From NCBI GenBank assembly GCA_964440915.1, contig CAYTTV010000001.1:62001-126000 (forward strand): a stretch of 64,000 bases of DNA, read 5' to 3'. This document shows, piece by piece, positions 36,200 to 46,300 of the stretch. Every line of letters begins with the position of its first letter. The stretch's first letter is position 1. This stretch comes from CAMPJM01 sp964440915 (GTDB lineage Bacteria > Bacteroidota > Bacteroidia > Cytophagales > Cyclobacteriaceae). The notes below the pieces were generated by a model. The model searched no databases. It was given only the letters and a program-made list of their open reading frames with translations, and was not told the DNA's origin. Position numbers and translations under genes: made by a program.

Positions 36200-37452
36200 T
36201 ATTCGCTAAATTTTCTGAAAATAATTGAGAAGTTGTGCCCTCCAAATCCAAAGGTGTTGCTCAAGACAGCATCGACTTTTCTTTTCTGAGCTTTTAAGAA
36301 AGTAAAGTTCAGTTTATTGTCCAAAGCCTCGTCATCAGTAAAGTGATTGATTGTGGGCGGGATAGTCTGATGCTGGATAGCCAAAACAGCAGCAATAGCC
36401 TCAACTGCACCAGCGGCACCTAGCAAATGCCCCGTCATGGATTTTGTCGAACTGATGTTGAGCTTATAGGAATGCTCTCCAAATACCTTCTTAATCGCAG
36501 TAACTTCCCCTATATCTCCTAGGGGTGTTGAGGTTCCGTGTACATTGATATAGTCGATGTCTTCTGGCTTTAAACCGGCATCGCGCAAAGCTTCTTCCAT
36601 CACTCGAGTAGCACCTGCTCCCTCAGGATGTGGAGCAGTAATATGATGAGCGTCTGCCGACATGCCACCACCTACAAGTTCGGCATATATCTTGGCTCCT
36701 CTAGCCTTAGCATGCTCGTATTCTTCTAGGATAAGTGAACCAGCACCTTCTCCCAATACAAATCCGTCACGGTCTTTATCAAAAGGACGAGAGGCTGTCT
36801 TGGGTGAGTCGTTTCTTTCAGATAGTGCTTTCATGGCGTTGAAGCCGCCTATACCAACTTCACTTACGGCTGCCTCAGAGCCACCAGAAATGATGACATC
36901 AGCCTTGCCCAAGCGGATATAGTTAAAAGAATCTATCAGTGCATTGGTCGAAGATGCACAAGCGGATACCGTGGCGAAGTTGGGGCCACGGAAACCAAAT
37001 TTTATTGAAATATGACCAGATACAATGTCTATGATCATTTTAGGGATCAAAAAAGGATTGAATTTTGGTGTGCCGTCTCCTCCACTAAAGTTGATCACTT
37101 CATCTGTGAATGTCCTCAAACCACCGATACCAGATCCCCAAATTACCCCAGCTCTATCTAGATCAATTTTTTCCAAGTCCAGCCCTGAGTCAGCCATAGC
37201 TTCAGTAGCTGCAACCATAGCATATTGCGTAAAAGGATCCATCTTCCGTGCTTCTTTTCTGTCGAAGTACTTTTCGGGATCGTAATCTTTTACTTCACAA
37301 GCGAACTTGGTTTTAAACTTCGTTGCATCAAAACGTGTGATAAGGCCGGCGCCACTAATACCATTAGATAAACCATGCCAATATTCTTCAACATTGTTTC
37401 CTATGGGTGTTAATGCGCCCAACCCTGTAACTACAACTCTTTTTAAATTCAT
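36199..37452 (-). CDS. fabF: 3-oxoacyl-[acyl-carrier-protein] synthase II
   Basis: A 417-residue condensing enzyme for fatty-acid elongation. The Cys-His-His triad is visible in TVSACASSTNALID, INVHGTSTPLGD and TGHLLGAAGAVEAI. N-terminal RVVVTGLGALTPIGNN and C-terminal SNTFGFGGHNFSIIF are standard. It is located between acpP and rnc. Confidence 0.98.
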   Translation of the reverse strand: MNLKRVVVTGLGALTPIGNNVEEYWHGLSNGISGAGLITRFDATKFKTKFACEVKDYDPEKYFDRKEARKMDPFTQYAMVAATEAMADSGLDLEKIDLDRAGVIWGSGIGGLRTFTDEVINFSGGDGTPKFNPFLIPKMIIDIVSGHISIKFGFRGPNFATVSACASSTNALIDSFNYIRLGKADVIISGGSEAAVSEVGIGGFNAMKALSERNDSPKTASRPFDKDRDGFVLGEGAGSLILEEYEHAKARGAKIYAELVGGGMSADAHHITAPHPEGAGATRVMEEALRDAGLKPEDIDYINVHGTSTPLGDIGEVTAIKKVFGEHSYKLNISSTKSMTGHLLGAAGAVEAIAAVLAIQHQTIPPTINHFTDDEALDNKLNFTFLKAQKRKVDAVLSNTFGFGGHNFSIIFRKFSE

Positions 37453-37476
37453 ACAAGAATTTTACGTGCAAAAAGT

Positions 37477-37713
37477 TTACTTTACGTTTTCTTCCAAATA
37501 GGAAATGGCCTGGCCTACCGTGGCGATATTTTCTGCCTGATCGTCAGGAATGGAAATGTTAAATTCTTTTTCAAATTCCATGATAAGTTCTACCGTATCC
37601 AAAGAATCTGCACCTAAATCATTAGTAAAACTTGCTTCAGGAGTAACTTCAGATTCCTCAACGCCGAGTTTATCAATGATGATTCCTTTAACTTTTTGTG
37701 CTATTTCAGACAT
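37477..37713 (-). CDS. acpP: Acyl carrier protein
   Basis: A 78-residue acidic carrier protein. The phosphopantetheine attachment Ser is in GADSLDTVELIMEFE (about residue 37). It starts the acpP-fabF-rnc operon, 24 bp before fabF. Confidence 0.98.
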   Translation of the reverse strand: MSEIAQKVKGIIIDKLGVEESEVTPEASFTNDLGADSLDTVELIMEFEKEFNISIPDDQAENIATVGQAISYLEENVK

Positions 37714-38087
37714 TTTTTAATTTTTTTAGTTAAAATTCACTGCAAAGAAATACATTTAAAGCAATAATGTCAAACTATTTTTCCCAATCTTAATTATTTA
37801 TGGGGTATATATGTTTAGTAAAAACAATTTATATTTCTTAATATATGGCTTTTATGGAGACTTTTCACCATTTAGTGCCGAATTGAGCGATTCCCTATAG
37901 GAACGACACAGCACCTTATATGGAATAAATATAGGGTCAAAATCGCTCAGAATCAAAACGAAATTTTAGGAAATACACCTATTTAAACCGAATTGTTTCC
38001 TTTTCACCAATTTTAGATGGCTTATTTTTGTCATGTAGGAAATCGGAGGCTTTCGCATTAATCCTATTACCGGAACACGTAAAAATT
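37714..38087. other. Divergent intergenic region with a long two-part hairpin
   Basis: These 374 bp separate acpP from the divergent IPExxxVDY gene. The main structure is at 37885-37948: GAGCGATT pairs with AATCGCTC (8 bp), a 4-nt bulge, then CCCTATA pairs with TATAGGG (7 bp) around a 30-nt loop. No clear TAnnTTTG promoter was found for either gene. The hairpin could be a transcript leader for either strand or a protein-binding site. Confidence 0.55.
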
Positions 38088-38522
38088 ATGGGGGCAAAAA
38101 AAACCAAACTTTTCGTTCCATATGAGTATGAATTTGAACTTATGGGTGTCTCTACTACCGTAAAGGAATACAAGTTGGCTTGGGCCATCAACAATCTTCT
38201 GAACATCAGGTTAGTGAAGGAGAAGGATCTGGAGATCGCCTTTAAGAACGATACTTTTGTTGTGATTTCTAATTTCGTATTTGAAACAGAAAACAGCATA
38301 TTTAGGCTCCTTAGAAACAGATCATTTAATCAAAGTGCCGGATCACAGGGCTTTCTTGTGCCCGAATTGAAAGATTTTGATTACATTATTTTGATAAGCG
38401 GCTTTGAGGACACCTTTTCTATTGAGGAACTTGGGAAAAAGCTGAGAGACCTGTCAGAGATAGATTACTTGCAGAGAATCGATATCAATCAGTTGAAGTC
38501 TAAAGAAAATTTAATCTTCTAA
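38088..38522 (+). CDS. IPExxxVDY family protein
   Basis: A 144-residue small soluble protein of a Bacteroidetes-restricted family. The family motif appears as VPELKDFDYIILI at about residues 90-102, close to the consensus IPExxxVDY. No function is known. The ATG at 38088 (MGAKKTKLF) was chosen over 38028 because the added 20 residues do not look like family sequence. It lies between acpP (divergent) and pyk, a common Bacteroidetes neighbourhood. Confidence 0.85.
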   Translation: MGAKKTKLFVPYEYEFELMGVSTTVKEYKLAWAINNLLNIRLVKEKDLEIAFKNDTFVVISNFVFETENSIFRLLRNRSFNQSAGSQGFLVPELKDFDYIILISGFEDTFSIEELGKKLRDLSEIDYLQRIDINQLKSKENLIF

Positions 38523-38856
38523 TAATACTCAGCTTATGCTCGATTTGTGTGGCAAGCTTTAAAGTAGTTTCTTTGCTAGTTCGTTTAAGGTATTATCTTT
38601 TTCTTTGCCATTAAACCTTGTTGACATGAAATATATTTTTCAATTATATTCTTAATAGTAATTAAAATGCTTATCAGGAATCTTTATATCTTGCGAAGAT
38701 TTTGAAGAATATGTCTAAGGCCTTTAATATGCCGGACCATCAGCATAACAAAATCAGTTGACAAAAATCTACTAACTATTCCATCACTTAGATTTTCGGC
38801 ACTCTCGAGAGAAGGGGCTACAAAATCAAAAATTGAAATTGAAAACAAATTACACA
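38523..38856. other. Intergenic region upstream of pyk
   Basis: These 334 bp hold no supported gene. A partial -7-like TAGATTTT occurs about 60 bp before the pyk start. No strong hairpin was seen. Confidence 0.4.
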
Positions 38857-40296
38857 ATGAAAGACAACATCTCATTTAAGAAAACCAAAATAATCGCTAC
38901 GGTAGGGCCAGCCTCCAATACTCCGGAAAAGCTTGAAGAGCTAGTGAAAGCAGGTGCTGATATTTTCAGATTAAACTTCTCTCATGGCACGCATGACGAT
39001 CATTTAAAGGTAATAAAGTATGTGCGCGAGATCAACGAAAAGCTGGGTACGCATGTTTGCTTGCTTCAGGATTTGCAAGGGCCCAAGATAAGGACGAGAG
39101 ACATGGAAAATGGTGGCGTGGAAATCGTAAATGGCCAGGACCTTATTATTACCACAGAAAAGATGCTCGGCAATAGCCAAAAAGTGAGCACTACTTACCA
39201 ATCTTTGGTAGATGATGTTGCGGTAGGCGATATGATTCTGGTAGACGATGGGAAAATAGAACTGAAAGTAAAATCTATCAATGGCCGGGAAGTCGTGACT
39301 GAGGTGGTGCACGGAGGCGTTCTGAAATCTAAGAAAGGCATAAACCTACCATATTCTAATGTTTCTGCCCCTTCTATGACAGAGAAAGACATCGAAGATT
39401 TAGCCTTTGGTATCGAAAATGAAGTGGATTGGATAGCACTTTCCTTTGTGAGAACTGCCGCTGATGTACTGGATCTAAAAAAGAGAATAAGTGCACAAGG
39501 CAAACAGATCCGGGTAATAGCTAAAATAGAAAAGCCAGAAGCCGTTAAAAATATTGACGAAATCATTGAAGCCAGTGACGCGCTAATGGTCGCAAGAGGG
39601 GATCTGGGCGTGGAGATCGTCATGGAAGAAGTACCTATGGTACAAAAGATGATTGTGAAGAAATGTAATAAGGCCTGTAAGCCTGTGATCATTGCTACCC
39701 AAATGATGGAAAGCATGATAGACAACTTAAGGCCTACAAGAGCTGAAACCAACGACATCGCCAATGCGGTAATGGATGGCGCAGATGCAGTAATGCTATC
39801 CGCAGAAACTGCTGCTGGAAAATTCCCGATACCTGCTGTCGTGAGCATGGCCAGGACTATCCTTACTGTAGAGGCTATGGGCGACATATATGACAAGTCA
39901 TATGAAGATCAAGAGGACACTTCATCGCCAACTAGCTATAGCAACAGTGTAGTGCGTACGGCCTGCAGTCTTAGCAAACAGACCCACGCCAAAGCTATTG
40001 TCGGCATGACTACTTCTGGTTATACAGCATTTAGGATTTCTTCTCATCGTCCAAAAGCCAATATTTTTATCTTTACAAGCAATAAATCGCTGCTTACGAC
40101 CATGAATCTGATATGGGGTGTAAGAGGGTTTTATTACGACAAGATGGTGTCTACCGACGATACTTTTGCAGACATAGAGCGCATCCTAAAGGAAAAGGGA
40201 CATATTAATAAAGGCGATGTGTTCATTACAACTGCTAGTATGCCAATCCATGCAAAATTAAGGACCAACATGCTTAAAGTGAATATCACAGAGTAG
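38857..40296 (+). CDS. pyk: Pyruvate kinase
   Basis: A 479-residue glycolytic enzyme making pyruvate and ATP from phosphoenolpyruvate. TKIIATVGPAS, FRLNFSHGTHDDH, LQDLQGPKIRT, VIAKIEKPEAVKNIDEI, MVARGDLGVEI and RAETNDIANAVMDGADAVMLS (the PK signature and K+-site regions) are all present. The start at 38857 (MKDNISFKKTKI) is preferred; 38833 adds eight residues. A terminator follows 27 bp after the stop. Confidence 0.98.
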   Translation: MKDNISFKKTKIIATVGPASNTPEKLEELVKAGADIFRLNFSHGTHDDHLKVIKYVREINEKLGTHVCLLQDLQGPKIRTRDMENGGVEIVNGQDLIITTEKMLGNSQKVSTTYQSLVDDVAVGDMILVDDGKIELKVKSINGREVVTEVVHGGVLKSKKGINLPYSNVSAPSMTEKDIEDLAFGIENEVDWIALSFVRTAADVLDLKKRISAQGKQIRVIAKIEKPEAVKNIDEIIEASDALMVARGDLGVEIVMEEVPMVQKMIVKKCNKACKPVIIATQMMESMIDNLRPTRAETNDIANAVMDGADAVMLSAETAAGKFPIPAVVSMARTILTVEAMGDIYDKSYEDQEDTSSPTSYSNSVVRTACSLSKQTHAKAIVGMTTSGYTAFRISSHRPKANIFIFTSNKSLLTTMNLIWGVRGFYYDKMVSTDDTFADIERILKEKGHINKGDVFITTASMPIHAKLRTNMLKVNITE

Positions 40297-40322
40297 TAGC
40301 TGGTATACCAAGTATTTCAAAG

Positions 40323-40356
40323 GCCCTGGTAAATAAAATTTAGCCAGGGCTTTTTT
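40323..40356. terminator. Intrinsic terminator after pyk
   Basis: GCCCTGG (40323-40329) pairs with CCAGGGC (40344-40350) and TAAA/TTTA extends the stem; six T follow. It lies between the convergent pyk and NFACT genes. Confidence 0.92.
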
Positions 40357-40369
40357 ATGAGCTTTGGGT

Positions 40370-41917
40370 TTACTTTTCGGGTTTTACCAGAATCACCTTC
40401 TCCTTTTCCACAACAACTGCTCCTGGAAAAGCCCCTTTAGGCTTTCGTACAAATTTCTTTGGCGTATATATAACAGGGCATAGTGAATCGGTTTTCCTTT
40501 GGGAGTAATAGGCTGCCAACTCTGCGGCTCTTTCGATCACTGGTTTCGGAAATTGTTTGCCTGATTGGAATTTGACTATTACGTGAGAGCCTGAAACATC
40601 TTTTGCGTGCAACCATAAGTCTTCTTTGAAAGCACTCTGGGTAAGCAAATCATTGTTTTTTGCATTCTTCCCAACAAGTATCTTAAAACCATAGGCTTCA
40701 AACACTTTGAATCGGCTGACGGATTCCTCTTGCTTAGAAGAAGGGATGAGCCCGTGCTCCTTACTATATTTTCTTAGTGGTCGTAAAGACAATATTTCAC
40801 TTACGGCCTCTATATGTTGCATGATCTTTTCCTGCTGCCTTTCTTTACCAAGGATATTTTGTTGGATATTTTCAATTTCAATTTGCTGATTCTTTGCTTT
40901 GCGATAAAGATTCTCCGCATATTTTTGAGGGCTGAGCTTGTTGTTTAATCTGATGACTACCGTCTTGTCTTGATAAAAATCGAACAACTGTACCTCTTCG
41001 GCCTTGGGCGGTATTTGGTGCAGATTGGCCATAATAATATTAGCGACTTTATCAAAAGACGTAGCTTGCTGAATTTCCTGCAGTTTCTTGCGGGTCTTCT
41101 CCAAATATACTTGAGTACTCTTAAGTTGGCCTTCCATTAGCTTCAGCAAGGCAAGCTTTTCCTTTTCAAACAGATAATCACGCGTATAGGCAATAAAGAG
41201 CGCATTGGATGCCTCCAAAGGGTCATCAATACTCATGAACACTTCACCAATATGGACCAAAGACAACGCCGGGACGCTATTGAGATGGGTCAGATAGAAG
41301 GCTTTGGGGTTTTCCAACAGCTCCTTGACTTGCATGATTTCCTCCCATTGCATCTCTACAGGCATAGAAGCATAGCCTCTGTGCTCTAAATAGGTCTTGA
41401 TAGTAGTACCAAAGGTTGGAAATATTTTTTGGAGGTCGCCATGTTGCGTTACAAAATCCGAGTAGGTTTGAGGGATATGACGATCTATGTTGTGCCATTC
41501 TAGATTATTGTCTCCAATCAATCGTTGTTTGAATATCCTTTTGGCAATCTCATGCTCAAAAAGAACAAGGTTAGATCTGTTGCCATATAACTTGAAGAGC
41601 AGGTCATAACCTTGATCGAACCTTAAGGCAAAACTTCTTTCGTTGTTGAAAAGCACAACATCCTGCACTTTCTTTCCTATAAGCTCAGGAAATAGGTCCA
41701 CTGTGTTTTTATTGGCTCGAGCAAAAGTAGCTGGAAATGAAAGGCATGAAAAATCTGATTGCAAGTAGGCCCTGATGAATTGCTCATCATTCCCCTTGCC
41801 AAACCCAATAATCAATTCATCCTTTACTTGGCTAAAACAAGATAAAAGCTCTAGGCCACAAAACCGCTCTTTGACCCGAGGGACAAGCTGGCGGAAAAAG
41901 TAGTAATTATTGTGCAC
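40370..41917 (-). CDS. NFACT-family (RqcH/Rqc2-like) RNA-binding protein
   Basis: A 515-residue protein of the NEMF/FbpA/Caliban/Tae2 family. The N-terminal NFACT-N domain (about 1-200) begins NYYFFRQLVPRVKERFCG; a helix-hairpin-helix/coiled-coil middle (about 250-380) is rich in Lys/Gln/Glu; the C-terminal NFACT-R (DUF814) domain has DLWLHAKDVSGSHVIVK. Such proteins bind obstructed 50S subunits and add Ala tails in ribosome quality control, the RqcH pathway, which complements tmRNA. It is the last gene of a run starting with the hybrid kinase, 32 bp after the MBL gene. Confidence 0.88.
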   Translation of the reverse strand: MHNNYYFFRQLVPRVKERFCGLELLSCFSQVKDELIIGFGKGNDEQFIRAYLQSDFSCLSFPATFARANKNTVDLFPELIGKKVQDVVLFNNERSFALRFDQGYDLLFKLYGNRSNLVLFEHEIAKRIFKQRLIGDNNLEWHNIDRHIPQTYSDFVTQHGDLQKIFPTFGTTIKTYLEHRGYASMPVEMQWEEIMQVKELLENPKAFYLTHLNSVPALSLVHIGEVFMSIDDPLEASNALFIAYTRDYLFEKEKLALLKLMEGQLKSTQVYLEKTRKKLQEIQQATSFDKVANIIMANLHQIPPKAEEVQLFDFYQDKTVVIRLNNKLSPQKYAENLYRKAKNQQIEIENIQQNILGKERQQEKIMQHIEAVSEILSLRPLRKYSKEHGLIPSSKQEESVSRFKVFEAYGFKILVGKNAKNNDLLTQSAFKEDLWLHAKDVSGSHVIVKFQSGKQFPKPVIERAAELAAYYSQRKTDSLCPVIYTPKKFVRKPKGAFPGAVVVEKEKVILVKPEK

Positions 41918-41949
41918 GGAAAATTATTATATATCTAGAATATGAAGGC

Positions 41950-42714
41950 CTAATCCACCTTTACCTTCAGCCCATCATAAGCCAGTTTTACATGGCTGGG
42001 CAACAATTCATTTACCTCCTTGTGGAGGCCCATTCTATGACTAATATGCGTAAGATAAGCACTTTCAGGTTGAATGGCTTCAATGATTTGGAGTGCCTGA
42101 GCCAGTGTAAAGTGTGATATGTGTTCCTCTTGCTGAAGGGCATTGATGACCAAAACTTTACTCCCTTTTATTTTCTCTATTTCTTCCGGACTGATGTGAT
42201 TGGCATCGGTAATATAGGTAAAATCTTTGATCCTGAAACCCAGCACCGGCAACCTATAATGCAACACTTCAATAGGTGTAAATACCGTATCTCCAATAGA
42301 AAAAGGATCATTTGTAATATGGTTGACAGCAATCCGAGGCACACCAGGATATCCCTTATTCACAAAGACATAAGAAAACTCCTGCTTGAGCTGATCGATG
42401 ACCTTTTTGGTAGCATATATAGGGATATCTTCCTGTTGCTTGAAATTAAAGGCCCTCACATCATCCATCCCGGCTGTGTGATCTTTATGCTCATGTGTAA
42501 AAACAAGCGCATCAAGTCTTGCTATTCCTTCGCGGAGCATTTGCTGTCTAAAGTCAGGACCTGAATCAATGACCACACTCAGTCCGTCTACAGCGATGTG
42601 GACAGAAGTCCTCAACCTTTTATCACGAAAATCCAAAGAAGCACATACCTCGCAATTGCACCCAATCACCGGTACGCCCTGGGATGTTCCTGTACCTAAA
42701 AATTTTATGGTCAA
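41950..42714 (-). CDS. MBL-fold metallo-hydrolase (PhnP-like)
   Basis: A 254-residue metallo-beta-lactamase-fold enzyme. It begins IKFLGTGTSQGVPVIGCNCEVCASLD (with a Cys pair that binds structural zinc in PhnP), then VVIDSGPDFRQQ, the metal motif THEHKDHTAGMDDV, ITDANHIS and a last His in YLTHISHRMG. Relatives are cyclic phosphodiesterases; the substrate here is unknown. The start overlaps the stop of the 91-residue gene by 4 nt. Confidence 0.92.
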   Translation of the reverse strand: MTIKFLGTGTSQGVPVIGCNCEVCASLDFRDKRLRTSVHIAVDGLSVVIDSGPDFRQQMLREGIARLDALVFTHEHKDHTAGMDDVRAFNFKQQEDIPIYATKKVIDQLKQEFSYVFVNKGYPGVPRIAVNHITNDPFSIGDTVFTPIEVLHYRLPVLGFRIKDFTYITDANHISPEEIEKIKGSKVLVINALQQEEHISHFTLAQALQIIEAIQPESAYLTHISHRMGLHKEVNELLPSHVKLAYDGLKVKVD

Positions 42715-42986
42715 AACTTAAGCGCTGTTTGAGAAAGCTCTAAATAGAAGCTTTTATTCCTTTCACTTAGATCCTTTGCTTCTATATCAATAGACTTCAA
42801 AATTTCCAGAAGGCAATTGATTTTTCCTTCGGTTGTATAATATTTGTTGACAATGGCAATATTCGTTTCTTTCAACACACAATACCCTGCTTTAAAATTG
42901 CCCTTTTCATACCTTAGCATATACTTTGACTCAGCAAAGAGATCTTCCAGCTTATTCAAGAAATGCTTGGTGTATCTTATCTGCAT
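42711..42986 (-). CDS. Conserved small hypothetical protein
   Basis: A 91-residue soluble protein (YTKHFLNKLEDLFAESKYMLRYEKGNFKAG in two parts: a helix and then a short strand pair with YCVLKETNIAIVNKYYTTEGK). I recognise this type as a small protein often found beside an MBL hydrolase in Bacteroidetes, but know no function. It is tightly packed between the response regulator (4 nt) and the MBL gene (4-nt overlap), so it is certainly translated. Confidence 0.82.
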   Translation of the reverse strand: MQIRYTKHFLNKLEDLFAESKYMLRYEKGNFKAGYCVLKETNIAIVNKYYTTEGKINCLLEILKSIDIEAKDLSERNKSFYLELSQTALKF

Positions 42987-42990
42987 GAAC

Positions 42991-43365
42991 CTATGTGTAC
43001 TTTTTCACAGTTTCAACCAAATCATCGAAGTTAAGCGGCTTGGGCAGGTATTCATTTATCCCCACTGCTTTAAAATCTTCCATGGTATAATTCTTGGCGT
43101 TCCCCGTGATGGCAATGATAGGCGTCTTAGCCTTTTCTTTGTCATTTAACGAACGGATTCTTTTGGCGCACTCCATGCCATCCATTATAGGCATATTGAT
43201 ATCCATGAGGATGACATCGTAATTTTCAGTCTCTAGATTCTTTAATACCTGTTCGCCATTTTTTACAGATGATATGTTGTAGTTCTGGATTTGCAGGATT
43301 TTTTTGGTAAGGTTTTGTATTACTGAACTATCTTCTGCCACTAATACTTTTTTAGTAGATGTCAT
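42991..43365 (-). CDS. CheY-like single-domain response regulator
   Basis: A 124-residue receiver. VLVAEDSSVIQ supplies the acidic pocket, the phospho-Asp is in VILMDINMPIMDGMECA (about residue 56), Thr in IAITGNA, Lys in YLPKPLNFDDL. It has no output domain. It begins 5 nt after the stop of the hybrid kinase and is its most likely phosphorelay partner, via the kinase's HPt domain. Confidence 0.95.
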   Translation of the reverse strand: MTSTKKVLVAEDSSVIQNLTKKILQIQNYNISSVKNGEQVLKNLETENYDVILMDINMPIMDGMECAKRIRSLNDKEKAKTPIIAITGNAKNYTMEDFKAVGINEYLPKPLNFDDLVETVKKYT

Positions 43366-43370
43366 AAAGT

Positions 43371-46300
43371 TTAGATATTTAAAAAATTAGTATACTCCTT
43401 TTGAAATTCCTTAAATGCCTTTTTTAGGGACTTTAGGTGTTTCTCGAGGTTATTATCGTTACTTTCCTTTAAGTTCAATTCAATTTGTTCGGCCAATGCA
43501 GAAAGTTTATCGATACCTAACGTCCCTGCATTCCCTTTTAGCGTATGCAATTTACTTAAAATATCTTTATAATCTTTTTCTTTAAAAGCTGTAAATATAT
43601 CCTTTAGCTGTTCTTTAGCTTCCTGTTCAAAGTCTGCCAAAGTATTTTTAACCATTTCTACTCCCCCATACTTTTTCAATTGGTCGAGAATAGCCTGATT
43701 TATGACCCTTTCTTCTTCATTGTTTATGACCTCCATGCTTTGGAAGTCGTCATCTGGCAACACCCACTCCTTCACCTTCTCAATCAGCAATTGAGCTTTA
43801 ATAGGCTTTGAAATATAATCGTCTAGTCCCATTTTCAAGAACTTCTCCTTATCTTCTCGCATCGAATAAGCCGTCATGGCCACGATTGGAGCAAGGTTAG
43901 GCAGGTTAAGCGCTTTTATCCTATTCGTAGCTTCTACACCGTCCATTTCTGGCATTTGGATGTCCATGAAAATAATATCATAAATATTCTCTTTGATCTC
44001 ATCAATAGCGGCCTGACCACTGGACAATAACGTGACATGACAACCCGACTTTTTCAGGATTTCACTCGCCACTTGCCTGTTCACTCCATTATCATCTACG
44101 ACAAGCACTTTGGGGTGTAAATTACCAAAGTAGTCTTGTACATGCATAGGTTTACTCTTTCTTTTATCAGGATCATTGAGTTCGGGAGTTGTCTCTTCTG
44201 CTTCGAAAGTGAACCAGAAAGTACTGCCTAAACCAATGGTAGAATAAACGCCAATTTTTCCGTTCATCAATGCGCACAACTCTTTTGAAATGGCCAAACC
44301 TAAACCTGTGCCACCATATACCTTAGAAGACGAATTGTCAACTTGATTAAAGCTATAGAAAAGGTTATTGAGGTCGCTCTTGGTAATGCCTATTCCAGAG
44401 TCCTTCACGTCTACCTTAATAAGATGGGTGCTGCCATGTTTTTCCCTTGTACGCATCCCTATATATACGGTACCGCCCCCATCGGTAAATTTGATGGCAT
44501 TTGAAGCGAGGTTGGCCAAGATTTGCAATAACCTTGTTTCATCTACCAACACCCATTCGGGCACATTGTCTGCGATATGGTATTTAAGATTAATTGATTT
44601 TGTCTCTGCCTGCTGGGAGAAAAGCGCATGCAATTTCTCAAGCATTTGCCTAAGATTCACCCTGGTCTTGCGCAGTTTCATCTTTCCAGCTTCTATTTTC
44701 GAAAGATCCAATATGTCATTTAGAATATTGAGCAGGGTCTCGGATGATTTTTTAATAGTTTTCACATAGCGATCCTGGTCTTCTTTCAACCTGGTCTCAC
44801 TGAGCAGATCAATCATACCGATTATCCCGTTCATGGGAGTCCGTATCTCATGGCTCATGTTAGCAAGGAATTGCTCCTTTACTTTCAAAGACTTCTCTGC
44901 CACTTCCTTGGCGTGCACCAAATCCTGATTGGCCTTTTTGAGCTGCGTGATATCGCGGGCCACTCCTTCAATCTTTATAGGCCTTCCCTGCTTGTCATAT
45001 ATCAGCCGGATATTGCAAATGCACTGGAGCAGTCCACCGTCTTTTTGAATTATAGAGGCCTCAAAATTCCTGACACTTTCTTGTTTTATTAGCTGCCGGA
45101 TGAGGTCTTTTGTCCTAATGGTATACAAATAATAATCTGCGATATTCTTGTTGATCACTTCCCCAGGGTCATACCCTACATGCTCCTTTATGGAAGGGCT
45201 CACCATGATGATTTTACCGTGCAGGTTGCAACGGAAATATATATCCTGAAAAGATTCGAAGATATTCCTGAACTTTTCTTCACTCTCCTGAACAGCCAGC
45301 TCCGAAAGCTTATTTTCTGTGATATCGTGGGCTATCCCCGATACCTCTTCTATATTCCCCTCCGAATCGAGGATTGGATTTAGAAATATCTGCTTCCAGG
45401 CTACTTCATTCTTCTCATCTTTTAGTTTTGTCTCAAATTGTTGGGGCATGCCATTAAAGGCCTTCCTATACCTGTTTTCCCAGAACTTGTAGATTTTATT
45501 GCTGAGATATTGCTGGTTGATATTATCAGATAGGTTGAGCCGAGGCCGCGTTCCAAAATATTTTAAAACTGCGTCTGAGAAATTTTGATTAAAGGAAGTA
45601 AAACTGGCTACCTTATTTATGGACCATATCCAATGAGTACTTGTTTCGAAAATGGTATTGAGTCTGGCGGCCTGATTCTTGATCTTCTCCTCGTTATATT
45701 TTCTTTCAATAGCCAATGCCACCTGACCTGAAATAAAATCCAGCAACTCAAGATCTTTGTCATTGTAGGTGGTCTTGCTTTTGTATGACTGCACAGAAAT
45801 CACCCCTATTATTCTGTTCTCCAGCTTCAATGGTACGCCCAACCATATTTTGGGTACAGGCCCGATTACTTCAATCTTTTCCTTTTTTGAAAGTTTTAGG
45901 ATATCCTCTTCTTTAAATACTAAGGACCGTTGCTTGAGCATGGTATATTCCGTCAACCCCCTCCCTACTCGCTTTTCATTATATGCATTTATGCCCTCGT
46001 AGTTCTCGTCGATAAAATAAGGGAATTCCACTTGATTGGTCGTCCTGTTCACCAAAGCGATATAGAAATTTTTGGCTTCGATGATCTTCTTAAGCTCTTG
46101 ATGTATATTGAAATAAAGGTTTTGGAGATTAGAGCTTCTGATAGTCAGGTTGGCGATACTATAGTAAAGGTTTTGGGCCTTTTCTGCCCGCATCCTGTCT
46201 GTTATATCATGCAGGATACCCCTAAATTCGTTAACTTTTCCGTTTTCAAAGCTACAATTAACGTTGCCCGACAACAATATGCTCCTTCCTTTCTTTGTCA

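Noticed and set aside
38684..38875. 63-codon minus-strand frame upstream of pyk
   Set aside because: It overlaps the pyk start and has no recognisable sequence, and its start lies inside pyk.
39195..39896. 233-codon minus-strand frame within pyk
   Set aside because: It is the complement of strongly conserved pyruvate kinase sequence, and its Ser/Thr/Ile-rich composition is typical of antisense shadow frames.
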